Origin: Methylophilales bacterium HTCC2181
Lineage (GTDB): Bacteria; Pseudomonadota; Gammaproteobacteria; Burkholderiales; Methylophilaceae
Assembly: GCA_000168995.1 (NCBI GenBank)
Contig: AAUX01000001.1
Coordinates: 1,178,001 to 1,242,000 of the forward strand
Direction: 5' to 3'
DNA length: 64,000 nucleotides
Made by a program: the position numbers and the translations under genes
Part shown: piece after piece, positions 19,348 to 29,894 of the stretch
How the letters are laid out: each line of letters starts with the position of its first letter
Position numbering within the stretch: position 1 is the first letter of the stretch
Notes under the pieces: generated by a model
The model's database searches: none
What the model was told of the DNA's origin: nothing
The model's input: the letters and a program-made list of their open reading frames with translations, nothing else

Positions 19348-19770
19348 TTATGCCTTTAAGACCATAGGTAGACTTTCTTTAAGCCAAGCATCGACTCCTC
19401 CATCAACGCTTGAGCATTGCTCTAGACCCAGCTTAGTAGCAAGCTTTACAGCTTGTGATGATCGAATGCCCTTTTGGCAATAAAAAAGCAGTTGTTTTTT
19501 TTGGTGCTTTTTAAGCTTTCCTATATTTTCTGCTAGCTTATCAAGAGGTATGTTTATGGCGTTAGCGATTTTACCCTTAGCAAACTCCTCTGAACTTCTT
19601 ACATCGATAATAATAATATTTTCTTGATTCATAAGGATTACTGAATCCTTAGCCGAAATTACTTTTTGATTAGCACCTAGTATCTTAGGGAACAATAGAA
19701 GTGCCCCAGAAACTATAATAAGAAAAACTAAAGCAACATTATTAGTAAAAAATTCCAAATCAAGCTCCAA
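19348..19770 (-). CDS. Membrane-anchored rhodanese-like protein
   Basis: Probable sulfur-transfer protein. Residues about 10-30 form a transmembrane anchor; the remainder is one rhodanese domain with DVRSSEEFAKGKI and an active-site cysteine (C98) in FYCQKGIRSSQ. 140 aa, the usual length for this secB-linked group. Substrate unknown. First gene of the rhodanese-grxC-secB-SH3-gpsA run, divergent from gpmI. Confidence 0.85.
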   Translation of the reverse strand: MELDLEFFTNNVALVFLIIVSGALLLFPKILGANQKVISAKDSVILMNQENIIIIDVRSSEEFAKGKIANAINIPLDKLAENIGKLKKHQKKQLLFYCQKGIRSSQAVKLATKLGLEQCSSVDGGVDAWLKESLPMVLKA

Positions 19771-19863
19771 TAAAAATCAATTAGCTATTTTCATAGCTTA
19801 TTATAAAAGAGGCATTATAATTGAATAAGTTATAATTTTTAAAAATTTAATTAAGTGCCTTTA

Positions 19864-21396
19864 ATGCAAAAAAAAACAGTAGTCCTCTTAATTTTAGATG
19901 GTTTTGGCCATAATGAAGAAACTAAAAATAATGCCATTGCAGCAGCACATACACCATATTGGAATAATTTAAAATCTAGGTACCCTCATACCCTAATTAA
20001 TGCTTCAGAGTCGTTTGTAGGGCTCCCAAAAGGGCAAATGGGGAACTCTGAAGTTGGGCATCTTACTATTGGCTCAGGAAGGGTAATTTATCAAGATCTG
20101 GAAAGAATTAACAACAGTATTAGCGACCAGTCTTTTTATCAAAATAAAGAGCTTAATCAAAACTTTTCAGATTTATATTTAAATAAACGATCTCTCCATC
20201 TATTTGGTCTTGTTTCAGACGGCGGGGTCCATAGTCATATCGACCACTACGATGCAATGCTAAAACTCGCTAAGAAAAATAACGTAGGCAATGTTTTTAT
20301 TCATGCTTTTTTGGATGGTCGTGACACTCCCCCTAGAAGCGCAAAAAAATACATCTCCAAAATTGAGAGCTTTTGTAAGGCAAATGATATAGGTGAGATA
20401 GCATCTGTTTGTGGTCGTTTTTATGCAATGGATAGAGATGGTAGATGGGAGAGGACCGAGGCTGCATATAATTTAGTAGTCAGTAATAGCGGTAAATTTT
20501 GTGCAAAATCTGCATTAGAAGCCATTGAATGTGGCTATGATCGTAATGAAAATGATGAGTTTATATCTCCTACTTCAATTGGGGCAAAAAATTGTAAAAG
20601 AATAGAGGAGGAGGACACAGTTATATTTATGAATTTTAGATCGGATCGAGCCAGGCAACTAACCAATAGCATATTAAATGATTCCTTCGATGATTTTACT
20701 CGTACCTATAGGCCTAAAAAAATAAACTACTTCTCTCTAACAAGTCATGACAAAAAACAATTAAAAGCTACTCCCATATTTAAACCAATAGAAATAAAAA
20801 ATACTATTGGTGAAATAGTATCAGGTGCCGGAAAGACCCAGCTCCGTATCGCTGAAACTGAAAAGTACCCGCATGTGACTTTTTTCTTTAATGGTGGTGA
20901 AGAAAAAGTCTATCCTGGTGAAGATAGAGTGCTTATACCCTCACCCAAGGTTGCAACTTATGATCTTCAACCAGAAATGAGCGCATTTGAATTAACAGAT
21001 AAGCTTACACAAGCAATAGATTCGGGGAATTATGATTTAATCATTTGTAATTATGCTAACGGTGATATGGTAGGTCATACAGGCATAATGGCTGCAGCAA
21101 TAAAAGCTATCGAAGCATTAGATAAGTGCATTGGTTTAGTGGCTGATTCAGTTAGAGAAAATAGTGGTTCTCTGATGATCACTGCGGATCATGGTAATGC
21201 TGAAATGATGCAAGATGAGCTGAATGACCAGCCCCATACACAACATACAACCAACCGCGTCCCATTTTTATATATGCAAGAAAATGTCACATTAAGGGAG
21301 GGAGGGAGCCTTTCAGATATAGCTCCAACTATTTTAGAGCTTATTAACGAAAAAGTGCCCTCAGAAATGACCGGAACAAATCTCATCAGAAATTAA
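19864..21396 (+). CDS. gpmI: 2,3-bisphosphoglycerate-independent phosphoglycerate mutase
   Basis: Manganese-dependent interconversion of 3- and 2-phosphoglycerate. The 510-aa protein has LILDGFG at the N-terminus, the phosphoserine site in GQMGNSEVGH, the DGRDTPP motif and the metal-binding TADHGNAE. I choose ATG 19864; a GTG 9 nt upstream is the alternative. A run of nine A bases follows the ATG. TATAAT boxes lie at 19816 and 19831. Its stop overlaps the envC start by one base. Confidence 0.95.
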   Translation: MQKKTVVLLILDGFGHNEETKNNAIAAAHTPYWNNLKSRYPHTLINASESFVGLPKGQMGNSEVGHLTIGSGRVIYQDLERINNSISDQSFYQNKELNQNFSDLYLNKRSLHLFGLVSDGGVHSHIDHYDAMLKLAKKNNVGNVFIHAFLDGRDTPPRSAKKYISKIESFCKANDIGEIASVCGRFYAMDRDGRWERTEAAYNLVVSNSGKFCAKSALEAIECGYDRNENDEFISPTSIGAKNCKRIEEEDTVIFMNFRSDRARQLTNSILNDSFDDFTRTYRPKKINYFSLTSHDKKQLKATPIFKPIEIKNTIGEIVSGAGKTQLRIAETEKYPHVTFFFNGGEEKVYPGEDRVLIPSPKVATYDLQPEMSAFELTDKLTQAIDSGNYDLIICNYANGDMVGHTGIMAAAIKAIEALDKCIGLVADSVRENSGSLMITADHGNAEMMQDELNDQPHTQHTTNRVPFLYMQENVTLREGGSLSDIAPTILELINEKVPSEMTGTNLIRN

Positions 21397-22616
21397 TGCC
21401 AAAAAAAATATCTTTTTTATCATGCTCTGTACTAGTAATTTTTATTTGCGTCATAGCTTATACAAGCAATGTTTATCCTAACGAATCTATCGACAGCACC
21501 CAGAATGACCTGGAAAATATCCAACAAAAAATCAATAGTCTTGACAAGCAAATTATTCAAAAAACTAAAGCTCAGAAAGGTATTACTCGCGAGTTAAAAC
21601 AAGAAGAAAAAAATATAAGTAAAACTAAAAAAGAAATTTATAAGATAAAAAAGAGAGCAAGAAATAATCAAAAAAGATTAGAAGCGCTCAAAAAAGAATT
21701 AACTGAGTTAGAGAAAAATATTGAGGATAAAAGAAATAATTTATCTCTTAATTACTATCATAGCTATACCCATGGCAAGTTCAGCTCATTACAAATGTTA
21801 TTAGAAGGTATTAATCCAAACGAGATATCAAGAGATCAGAGGTATCTAGGTTTTTTATCAAAGGCTCAAAGTGATAGCATCAAAGACATCAAGAAAGACT
21901 TAATTAAGGTAGAAGGGAATAAAAAAAGTATTGGTGCCACCATAAAAAAAATTGCTTCGCTAAAAAAAGCTAAAGAAAAAAAAGCCAAAGCTTTACAAAA
22001 AGAAAAAGTTAGGAAAAAAAAGACTCTTAAGAAAATTAACCTTGAAATAAAATCGAAAAAAAAAATAAAGTCCAAACTAATTGCTGATGAAAAAAAACTC
22101 ACTAGCATCATTTCAACTCTTATCCAAAAATCTCAAGCAGAAAATGAAAAAAGAATAAAACAGAAAAAAATTGTTGCTGATAACCAATCACTACCTGATA
22201 GCTCTCTTGACAAGCTAAACTTTAGGAAACTAAAGAAAAAACTGAAGCTTCCTGTTAAAGGAAAAATTATTCATAAGTTTGGAAAAAAACGGCCGGATAC
22301 TGGGATCAAGTGGAAAGGTATTTTTATTAAAGCAAATGAAGGAGATCCTGTATATGCGGTAGCTAAAGGCAAGGTGGTTTTCTCCGACTGGCTAAGGGGG
22401 TTTGGTAATATTCTTATTATTGACCATGGAGGAAATTATATGAGCCTTTATGGAAACAATGAATCCTTGCTGATGAAGCAAAACAGTATGGTTAATGGTG
22501 GCGATCAAATTGCTACAGTTGGGAATAGTGGAGGTAATAGCGCTAATGGACTTTATTACGAATTAAGAAAAAATAGCAAGCCCTTTAACCCCATGTCCTG
22601 GACTACACTAAAGTAA
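21396..22616 (+). CDS. envC: Murein hydrolase activator EnvC
   Basis: Periplasmic activator of division amidases. The 406-aa product has a signal segment (about 1-28), a very lysine-rich coiled coil (about 35-265) and a C-terminal LytM/M23 domain (about 285-405). The LytM metal ligands are degenerate (KWKGIFI replaces the usual HxxxD), as in E. coli EnvC, so it should activate rather than cut. The usual downstream ctpA protease gene is missing. Ends 1 bp from convergent yjbQ. Confidence 0.9.
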   Translation: MPKKISFLSCSVLVIFICVIAYTSNVYPNESIDSTQNDLENIQQKINSLDKQIIQKTKAQKGITRELKQEEKNISKTKKEIYKIKKRARNNQKRLEALKKELTELEKNIEDKRNNLSLNYYHSYTHGKFSSLQMLLEGINPNEISRDQRYLGFLSKAQSDSIKDIKKDLIKVEGNKKSIGATIKKIASLKKAKEKKAKALQKEKVRKKKTLKKINLEIKSKKKIKSKLIADEKKLTSIISTLIQKSQAENEKRIKQKKIVADNQSLPDSSLDKLNFRKLKKKLKLPVKGKIIHKFGKKRPDTGIKWKGIFIKANEGDPVYAVAKGKVVFSDWLRGFGNILIIDHGGNYMSLYGNNESLLMKQNSMVNGGDQIATVGNSGGNSANGLYYELRKNSKPFNPMSWTTLK

Positions 22617-22617
22617 C

Positions 22618-23037
22618 TTACTCTCCAATTAAATGAAGATTGACTCTCCGATTAAATTCGCCATAGCGATGCTCATAAATAAATATGCCTTGCCATTGGC
22701 CCAGTAGTGCTCGCTTGTCCTTTACCGGAATTGATAATGATGTTTGAGTTAATGCCGTCCTAATATGAGCCGGCATATCATCTGGCCCCTCTGTTGTATG
22801 AATAAAGTGACTATCTCCATCCACCACAAGTCTCGCAAAAAAACTTTCCAGATCTACCAATACATCGCTGTCATAGTTCTCGTTTATAAGAAGGCTAGCT
22901 GATGTGTGCTGAATATGAAGAGTGAGCAATCCATCAGAAACTAATTGAGATTGGACCCACATTCTAATATCTTCCGTAATATCATAGAGTCTCCGTCCTG
23001 ATGTTGATTTTTCTAGTTCATGGAAAAATTGTTGCAT
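22618..23037 (-). CDS. yjbQ: UPF0047 / YjbQ family protein
   Basis: Small conserved family with proposed thiamin-phosphate-synthase-like activity and unsettled physiological role. The 139-aa protein shows the family signatures HTSASLLINENYD, a histidine-rich HTTEGPDDMPAHI segment, and LGQWQGIFIYEHR near the end. Complete length. It follows the TonB receptor with a 36-bp gap on the same strand but probably has no link to it. Confidence 0.88.
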   Translation of the reverse strand: MQQFFHELEKSTSGRRLYDITEDIRMWVQSQLVSDGLLTLHIQHTSASLLINENYDSDVLVDLESFFARLVVDGDSHFIHTTEGPDDMPAHIRTALTQTSLSIPVKDKRALLGQWQGIFIYEHRYGEFNRRVNLHLIGE

Positions 23038-23073
23038 CTAATTTATCGCTCCTTATCGTAAATACCGTAACAA

Positions 23074-25269
23074 TTAAAATGAATAAGTCAGAGCAAGGTT
23101 AAGGGATCGTCCCATGCCAGGAACTTGTGAAGACGATGCTCTCATTATGCCTGTGCTCATAGTAGCTCCCTGCCCAAGATACTCACCCCCATTAGGGTTA
23201 TCGTATGTGCGATTAAAAATATTTTCAACGCTTCCAACGATCTCTAAATCGTAAAATCGATAGGATGAATAAAGGTCCGCAATAGTAAAAGCAGCAGTTT
23301 CTCTTTCCTGTCTTACGCTATCGGTATGCGTTTTTTTATCTACCATCGTCACCACAAAACTATTTTTCCATGTACCAAGCTCTTGATTAAAAGCCATGGT
23401 TAGGTTTGCCGGCATAAGATTGTATAGGTCTGTGCTGTTATCTATATTCCTTCCACGCTGATAATTGAATTTAGCGGATAGATTATATTTTCCGTAACCC
23501 CATGACTCAAACATATTTCTCTTAGCAGCGATATCGATACCTGCAATCGTCGCATCATGATTATTAAATTGTAAGTTTCTGTAACCATCAGATCGAGTTG
23601 CAAGAGATTCAACGTCAATATAATCGTCTATGTAAGAATAGTATGGTTTTATTTTAATCATCCACCTCCCTTCTGATCCGGCATGATCGATTAAAAGACC
23701 AATTTTATGTACTGTTTCTGGCCTAAGGTCTATATTGCCAACATACCCGTTACCATCACCGTAAAGATTGTTCATATTAGCTGCCATTGTCCATGTGGAC
23801 CAGGTATATCGCTGGTAAAGATTCGGACTTTTAGCTTTCATGGTGTATCCAAACTCTAATGAAGATAATTTATTGGGGGTGTATTTTCCGAGCATACTAA
23901 AATTAATATTATTATCTGTTTTGGATCGGTCTCTGTTGTTGAACGCGACAGAATCATCTAGCTGATTGGAGCCCATGTTGTTATTAGGATTATAACCCTG
24001 CACATCGCTACTGCCAGTCTGAACCAATCCATACCTTAAGCCTATGGAGGAAAGCCATCTATCAGACCAGAGCGTATCTAATTGTGCATAAATATCATAC
24101 CGGTCTCGTTCACCGTCATTGATATTATAGAAGTCATTCCCGCTCATCATTCCTTGATCTGATGGATTCGATTCCCATTTGTCATCTAATCCGTATAGCT
24201 GTATCTCAGCCCCTATTTTAAGGGTTTTTTGATCGTCCATAAATATCTCCCCCTCTGCCAAGATCCCAAATGTTTGTCCATTTGCCTCCATAGGCATGCC
24301 ATAACTTGTTTGGGCCATCATATTGATATAGGTAAATTGCTTGTCATCGGCAAAGTTATGCTTATGGTTAGTGTCTTCATAATATATTTGAGAGCTTATA
24401 TTGCCCCAATTATACTCTGCCTGATGTCTTATATTTAATTGGTAGTTTGTATTACCTACCGAGTCCATCCTCTGATTTGGAAAGGATTGATAGGGGCTAT
24501 CTTGGTATGCAAACATGGCTTCATAATAGTGTTGCCCCTCTTTTTTAGCTAAAGTGAGTTGGTGATTTTGATTTTTAAATCGAGACGATCCAATCTCATC
24601 TCCTGCTAAATACCCCCTTCCGCTAGCAGCAACTCCTGAGTCTTTAAAAGAACCCCCAGCATAAGAATTATTTGCTTCAATAAAAGACCCAAAGTATTTA
24701 AAAGCCGTGTCCTTATCCACTGCTGTTAGATTTAGATTGATACCTGTTGAATCATTATTGCTTTGAAAAAAGGATTGAATCCTGCCTTTTGTCACCGGCT
24801 TTTCATCTTTCCCAAACATCAACTTATTTGATTCTATATAAATTACACCGCCAATATTGTCACCTCCCTGGCTAACAGATGATAGTCCGGCTAAAACGTC
24901 TATATTGTTTATATTTACAGGGCTTGTATACGACAATGGAGGGTTCATGTGATTAGCGCATGATGATATGAGACTCATTCCATCGATTCTTATACTAATC
25001 CTATCACCAGATAAGCCTTGAATCGTAGGTAGGCTAGAAAAACCTCCGTTTTTAATAGCATTAACCCCTAAAAACTCGCTAAGCAGATCGCCGGTATCTA
25101 CACTAATATTTTTTATAGCATTAAATGACTCTAGATCAAGGCTGGCGTCAGAAAATGGTGCCTCTTTATTATCAATTACCTCAATACTTAGAGGTTTGAT
25201 AATAGTTTCTGCATATACTAAGGTGGTATTAAATAGTAGTAAATAAGCTACGTTATATTGCCATTTCAT
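23074..25269 (-). CDS. TonB-dependent outer-membrane receptor, probably copper
   Basis: Outer-membrane gated porin taking up a scarce ligand with TonB energy. The 731-aa protein has a signal peptide (about 1-20), a plug domain (about 45-150) and a 22-strand-type barrel ending in the BAM-signal phenylalanine (LALTYSF). The plug contains HMNPPLSY followed by a VSQGGDNIGGVI stretch, seen in OprC/NosA-type copper receptors. Transcribed after a DUF2946 gene, a family often found beside copper receptors. Copper is inferred, not shown. Confidence 0.8.
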   Translation of the reverse strand: MKWQYNVAYLLLFNTTLVYAETIIKPLSIEVIDNKEAPFSDASLDLESFNAIKNISVDTGDLLSEFLGVNAIKNGGFSSLPTIQGLSGDRISIRIDGMSLISSCANHMNPPLSYTSPVNINNIDVLAGLSSVSQGGDNIGGVIYIESNKLMFGKDEKPVTKGRIQSFFQSNNDSTGINLNLTAVDKDTAFKYFGSFIEANNSYAGGSFKDSGVAASGRGYLAGDEIGSSRFKNQNHQLTLAKKEGQHYYEAMFAYQDSPYQSFPNQRMDSVGNTNYQLNIRHQAEYNWGNISSQIYYEDTNHKHNFADDKQFTYINMMAQTSYGMPMEANGQTFGILAEGEIFMDDQKTLKIGAEIQLYGLDDKWESNPSDQGMMSGNDFYNINDGERDRYDIYAQLDTLWSDRWLSSIGLRYGLVQTGSSDVQGYNPNNNMGSNQLDDSVAFNNRDRSKTDNNINFSMLGKYTPNKLSSLEFGYTMKAKSPNLYQRYTWSTWTMAANMNNLYGDGNGYVGNIDLRPETVHKIGLLIDHAGSEGRWMIKIKPYYSYIDDYIDVESLATRSDGYRNLQFNNHDATIAGIDIAAKRNMFESWGYGKYNLSAKFNYQRGRNIDNSTDLYNLMPANLTMAFNQELGTWKNSFVVTMVDKKTHTDSVRQERETAAFTIADLYSSYRFYDLEIVGSVENIFNRTYDNPNGGEYLGQGATMSTGIMRASSSQVPGMGRSLNLALTYSF

Positions 25270-25327
25270 TGTTGAAATCCTTTAATAAATTTTTATCAAA
25301 TAGCCCTTTTCAGAGCGATGATATTAT

Positions 25328-25690
25328 TTAAAGGAATATAGGAGGAGCTTGCCTGTCATAGGCAAGCAAAGCTAAACGGATATACCGGAGAAATCTTTCT
25401 TTTGTTGAGAAAATGTTGTTCGTATTAAGAAAGGGTAGGTTGCTAGCCTTATAGTTTAAACTTTCTATAGCTTTAACCGACAACTTACAATAATCACAAG
25501 AATTTAGTGCTGAGCCACTGCGACCAGCATCATTTGCATCGCTTAACGAAACAATCTTAATGCCTGAAGATGTACATATTACCTCTAACTCGTCAGCTGC
25601 AATCGTTTGAGATACTAATGGTCCAATAACGATCATTAATATTGAAAATAATGCTGCCCAATAGCTTTTTTTTAACAATTGTTTATTCAT
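25328..25690 (-). CDS. DUF2946-like exported protein
   Basis: Function unknown. The 120-aa protein has a signal or anchor segment (about 10-31), a VICTSSG motif, a CDYC pair and a C-terminal RQAPPIF. These are the conserved points of DUF2946, whose members often neighbour copper transport genes. It lies 58 bp upstream of the TonB receptor on the same strand, so it is likely co-transcribed. The cysteine pair could bind copper; this is inference. Confidence 0.65.
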   Translation of the reverse strand: MNKQLLKKSYWAALFSILMIVIGPLVSQTIAADELEVICTSSGIKIVSLSDANDAGRSGSALNSCDYCKLSVKAIESLNYKASNLPFLNTNNIFSTKERFLRYIRLALLAYDRQAPPIFL

Positions 25691-25772
25691 CGTCTAGAAT
25701 CATATTACAAAAACAAACAAACCGAAAATTTTCCAAGAATCCATATCCAGAGCATACATTGACTTAACCTTA

Positions 25773-26234
25773 TTAGTGCTTTTTTTTGATAAATGAGTCA
25801 AAAATAATAAAAGCTGCACCTATGGTTATGGAGCTATCTGCCACGTTAAAAGCGGGCCAATAAAAAATGTTATCCATATGAAGTGAAATAAAATCTATTA
25901 CATATCCATGCAACAATCTATCAATTAAATTACCTATGGCTCCACCTAAAATTAAGGTTAATCCAAATGCCAGTAGCTTATTATGATGATTTTTTCTTAT
26001 GTAAAATGGAAGCGCTATACTTACTATCAATGAGACAAGTGCTAAAAAATATCTTTGCCAACCTCCTGCGTTAGCTAAAAAACTGAAGGCAGCTCCAGTG
26101 TTGTGCACATAAATAATATCAAAGAAACTTGTTATCTCGATAGCCTCTCCAAGCTTCAAGGTTTCTGAAATAAATTTTTTTGATATTTGATCGGCTAATA
26201 CAATCGCACCGCTGATAACAAATAATTTAAGCAT
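25773..26234 (-). CDS. lspA: Lipoprotein signal peptidase
   Basis: Aspartyl membrane protease that removes signal peptides from prolipoproteins. I use ATG 26234 ([16 protein letters not shown]), giving 153 aa; a longer frame would reach into ileS. Several transmembrane helices and the catalytic aspartates in GNLIDR and FNVADSSI are visible. It overlaps the ileS end by 8 bp in the classic murJ-ribF-ileS-lspA order. Confidence 0.94.
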   Translation of the reverse strand: MLKLFVISGAIVLADQISKKFISETLKLGEAIEITSFFDIIYVHNTGAAFSFLANAGGWQRYFLALVSLIVSIALPFYIRKNHHNKLLAFGLTLILGGAIGNLIDRLLHGYVIDFISLHMDNIFYWPAFNVADSSITIGAAFIIFDSFIKKKH

Positions 26235-29004
26235 GGTGTCGTAGCTCGCCTTCTCCAAAAAGATTGGATACACACCTTAGGCATACTGAGGGATGTCTCT
26301 TATCCTCCCCTACACCGGAAACATAATGCCAACAACGCTGACATTTAACGTCTTTTGACGGAGTTACATCTATTTCCAGCGCACCCTCATGCGACTCAAC
26401 CGAAACGCTGGAGGTTATAAAAATAAACCTTAGATCGTCATTAAATTTTAATATTTGTTCTGCTAATTCTGGTTCCGCTTTGATAACTAAGGCGGCCTGC
26501 AAAGAGGATCCAATTTTTCCTGCCTCCCTCACCTCCTCAATTTTTTTGTTTGCTACACTCCTCACTATCTTTATAGTCTCCCAAGACTTTAAGTCATCTT
26601 TACTTAAATGATGATTTGGAAGTTCGTACCATAAATCCGAAAATAAAGAATGGTTGGCATTTTTACATAAAATCTCCCAAAGCTCATGCGAGGTAAAGCT
26701 AAGGACAGGGGCCATGACTCGCATAAGCGATTGGCTTATATGATAAAGCGCTGTTTGTGCAGACCTTCTTGCGAAAGAATTTTCTGCTGTTGTGTAAAGC
26801 CTATCTTTAATAATATCTAAATAAAATCCGCCTAAATCCTCAGAGCAAAAAGCAACAAATTTTTGCATGGCCAAATAAAACTCAAATTTTTCGTAATGCT
26901 CTAAAACAGATTTTTGTAGCCTATCCACTGAGTATATTGAGTATTGGTCAAGGCCCAATAATGCATCTGAAGAAACAAGGTCTTTGCGGGAATCAAAATC
27001 CTCCAAATTAGCACACAAGAATCTTAGCGTGTTTCGTATTCTTCGATAGTTGTCTGAAACTCTCTTTAGGATTTCGTCTGAAACATTCAGTTCGGCTGAA
27101 TAGTCAGTTGTTGCAACCCACAGTCTTAAAATATCCGCACCATATTGATCCATAATTTTTTGTGGAGCAATAACATTTCCCTTGGATTTACTCATTTTGT
27201 AGCCTTTGCCATCAACAACAAATCCATGAGTTAACAATGCTTTAAATGGGGCTTTTTCATTTATTGCACAACTTGTAAGTAGGCTTGATTGGAACCAACC
27301 ACGATGCTGATCCGATCCCTCTAAATATAAGTCTGCTTGAGGGGCCAAATCACTTCTTTGGGCTAGTACTGACTCGTGGGTAGTTCCCGAATCAAACCAT
27401 ACGTCCAAAGTATCAGTTATTTTTTTATAGTCTTCAGCATCCTCTTTTAGCAAGGTAGAAGGATCTAAATTAAACCAAGCATCAATACCCTTCTCTTCTA
27501 TCATTTGTGCAATCAACTCGAAAAACTTTTGTGTTTTTGGGTGTGGCTCTGAAGTTTCTTTATGAAGAAATATGGGTATGGGTACGCCCCAATTTCTTTG
27601 TCTAGATACGCACCAATCTGGTCTATTTTTAATCATAGCTTCCAGTCTAGCCTTGCCCCAGGATGGAAAAAATGAAGTAGCTGATACTGCTGAATTTGCT
27701 AGATCACGTAATGATTTTTTGTCGCTATTTTTGTAATTCATACCAACGAACCACTGGTGTGTTGCCCTAAAAATAATGGGTGCCTTATGTCGCCAGCAAT
27801 GAGGGTAGCTATGTGCATACTTTTCCGCAAACAATAGAGAGTGGTTTTCTGTTAATAATGCAATAATTTTTTTATTTGACTCCCAGACAGTTAGGCCAGA
27901 AACAAAAGGGATGCTGCTTTTAAATTTGCCCTGATCATCTACTGGGTTCTCTACTGGCAAATCATATTTTACGCCAACCACATAATCATCAATGCCGTGT
28001 GCTGGGGCCGTATGAACTAAACCGGTTCCCGACTCAATAGTGACATGATCACCACAAATAATTGGTATCGTCTTATCGAGAAATGGATGGGTAAACAACA
28101 ACCCCTCCAACTCTTTACCTCTGACCGACCCAATGAGATTGATCGTAGCGTCATATTTTAGAAATGTTTTCGCAGCCAATTCTTTTCCAACAATCACAAG
28201 CTGATCATGAAGCTCGTATAAACCATATTCTAGTTGTGGATGAACACAAATTGCTTCATTAGCTGGAAGTGTCCAAGGGGTGGTAGTCCATATAACTGCA
28301 GAAACTTTTTTAGATACAGAAGTTGAAAATATTTTTTCGTACTGTTCTTTTTGGTTAGAGCTAAGATTGAAAGCAACATCAATTGCAGTAGAAGTCTTGT
28401 CCTCATACTCCACCTCAGCCTCAGCTAATGCAGAACCACATTCCGTGCACCAATGGACTGGCTTGCTTCCCTGATATAAAAATCCTTGTGCGTAAATCTT
28501 TGCGAGCGATCTAACAATATTTGCTTCAGTTGATTTATCAAGCGTTAGATAGGGATTATCCCAGTCTCCAAGAACGCCCAGTCTCTGAAAATCTATTTTT
28601 TGTCTATTAACCTGCTCGATTGCATAGCTCCGACAAAGCTCCCTAAATTTTGTCGGGTCTATTTCTTTTCCATATTTTTTTTCAATTACTAACTCAATAG
28701 GTAGTCCATGACAATCCCAACCAGGAACATAAGGAGCATCAAAACCGGACAATGTTTTTGACTTAACAATAAAGTCTTTCAATATTTTATTCACAGCATG
28801 GCCAATATGAATGTCACCATTAGCATACGGAGGGCCATCATGTAGGACATATCGTGGGGCACCGTTTCTTGACTTTCTTATCTCTTGATAAATCTCTTTA
28901 TTTTTCCACTCGCTTACCCATCCAGGTTCTCTTTTTGCAAGATTGCCTCTCATAGGAAATGAGGTGTCAGGGAGATTTAGTTTGTATTTATTATCTTCTG
29001 TCAT
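26227..29004 (-). CDS. ileS: Isoleucyl-tRNA synthetase
   Basis: Class I synthetase charging tRNA-Ile, with an editing domain against valine. The 925-aa protein shows the HIGH-type motif ([10 protein letters not shown]), CP1 editing domain, [16 protein letters not shown] and a C-terminal zinc site (CQRCWHY...CLRC). Standard bacterial length. Starts inside the 3' end of ribF (14-bp overlap). Confidence 0.96.
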   Translation of the reverse strand: MTEDNKYKLNLPDTSFPMRGNLAKREPGWVSEWKNKEIYQEIRKSRNGAPRYVLHDGPPYANGDIHIGHAVNKILKDFIVKSKTLSGFDAPYVPGWDCHGLPIELVIEKKYGKEIDPTKFRELCRSYAIEQVNRQKIDFQRLGVLGDWDNPYLTLDKSTEANIVRSLAKIYAQGFLYQGSKPVHWCTECGSALAEAEVEYEDKTSTAIDVAFNLSSNQKEQYEKIFSTSVSKKVSAVIWTTTPWTLPANEAICVHPQLEYGLYELHDQLVIVGKELAAKTFLKYDATINLIGSVRGKELEGLLFTHPFLDKTIPIICGDHVTIESGTGLVHTAPAHGIDDYVVGVKYDLPVENPVDDQGKFKSSIPFVSGLTVWESNKKIIALLTENHSLLFAEKYAHSYPHCWRHKAPIIFRATHQWFVGMNYKNSDKKSLRDLANSAVSATSFFPSWGKARLEAMIKNRPDWCVSRQRNWGVPIPIFLHKETSEPHPKTQKFFELIAQMIEEKGIDAWFNLDPSTLLKEDAEDYKKITDTLDVWFDSGTTHESVLAQRSDLAPQADLYLEGSDQHRGWFQSSLLTSCAINEKAPFKALLTHGFVVDGKGYKMSKSKGNVIAPQKIMDQYGADILRLWVATTDYSAELNVSDEILKRVSDNYRRIRNTLRFLCANLEDFDSRKDLVSSDALLGLDQYSIYSVDRLQKSVLEHYEKFEFYLAMQKFVAFCSEDLGGFYLDIIKDRLYTTAENSFARRSAQTALYHISQSLMRVMAPVLSFTSHELWEILCKNANHSLFSDLWYELPNHHLSKDDLKSWETIKIVRSVANKKIEEVREAGKIGSSLQAALVIKAEPELAEQILKFNDDLRFIFITSSVSVESHEGALEIDVTPSKDVKCQRCWHYVSGVGEDKRHPSVCLRCVSNLFGEGELRHHA

Positions 29005-29893
29005 AATCTTCTAAAAAAATTTTAGCCTTTTTGATGTCAATTTTTATTTGCTCCTTTAACGCTTCGATATTTCTAAATTTCTTCTCGTCTCTTACTTTCT
29101 GTAAAAAAATAACCTTAGCGTGCTTACCATACAAGTCGTCTGAAAAGTCAAACAAGTGAACTTCTAGGTTAAGCTTTGAAATGCCTGTAATAGTGGGTCT
29201 TGTTCCCAGATTTGCAACTCCGCTCATACCGTTTAATTTTACAGCAAAGACTCCTTTTAATGGAGGCCGATTATGAAACATGTGGATATTTGCTGTAGGG
29301 AAGCCTAACTCTCTTCCTCTTTTATCCCCATGAACTACTTTGCCTGAAATTGCATAAGGTCTTCCAAGTATATAGGTTGCTCTTTCCAAATCTCCATTTG
29401 CTAATAAATCTCTGACCATGGTGCTTGATATCCGCTCACCATTATTCTGAATTTTTTCCATGACACATACATTTATCCCATCTTTCATTAAACTTTTAAA
29501 ATCACCTTCACGCCTTGCACCAAACCTAAAATCGTTTCCTATAATTACCTGTTTTGCTTGTATATTATTTTTAAGAATATCGATGAATTGTGTACTCGTG
29601 AGACTAGAAAATTCGTGATTAAATTTAATAATGAAAACTTGATCGATTCTCTTTTCCTCAAAATATTCTAGCTTTTCTCTAATACTTATAATTCTTGCAG
29701 GCGCATCTTTTGGAAAAAAAAACTCTTTAGGGTGAGGTTCAAATGTCATTACTGAAGATAATAGGTTGGTTTTTTTGGCCTCTAAAATAAGTTTATTAAG
29801 GATTTCCTGATGTCCAAGGTGAATCCCGTCATAATTTCCTATGGTTAAAATTGAACCTGAATGCGTTCCCTTAAGGTGCCTAAAAACTTTCAT
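28991..29893 (-). CDS. ribF: Bifunctional riboflavin kinase / FAD synthetase
   Basis: Phosphorylates riboflavin to FMN and adenylylates it to FAD. The 300-aa protein has an N-terminal nucleotidyltransferase domain ([20 protein letters not shown]) and a C-terminal flavokinase domain ([21 protein letters not shown]). Gap of 1 bp after murJ; overlaps ileS. Confidence 0.95.
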   Translation of the reverse strand: MKVFRHLKGTHSGSILTIGNYDGIHLGHQEILNKLILEAKKTNLLSSVMTFEPHPKEFFFPKDAPARIISIREKLEYFEEKRIDQVFIIKFNHEFSSLTSTQFIDILKNNIQAKQVIIGNDFRFGARREGDFKSLMKDGINVCVMEKIQNNGERISSTMVRDLLANGDLERATYILGRPYAISGKVVHGDKRGRELGFPTANIHMFHNRPPLKGVFAVKLNGMSGVANLGTRPTITGISKLNLEVHLFDFSDDLYGKHAKVIFLQKVRDEKKFRNIEALKEQIKIDIKKAKIFLEDYDRR

Positions 29894-29894
29894 C

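Noticed and set aside
21500-22200. Lysine/poly-A-rich tract in envC as a frameshift or low-quality region
   Set aside because: The frame remains open with a regular coiled-coil pattern and an intact LytM domain after it; this is normal for EnvC in an AT-rich genome.
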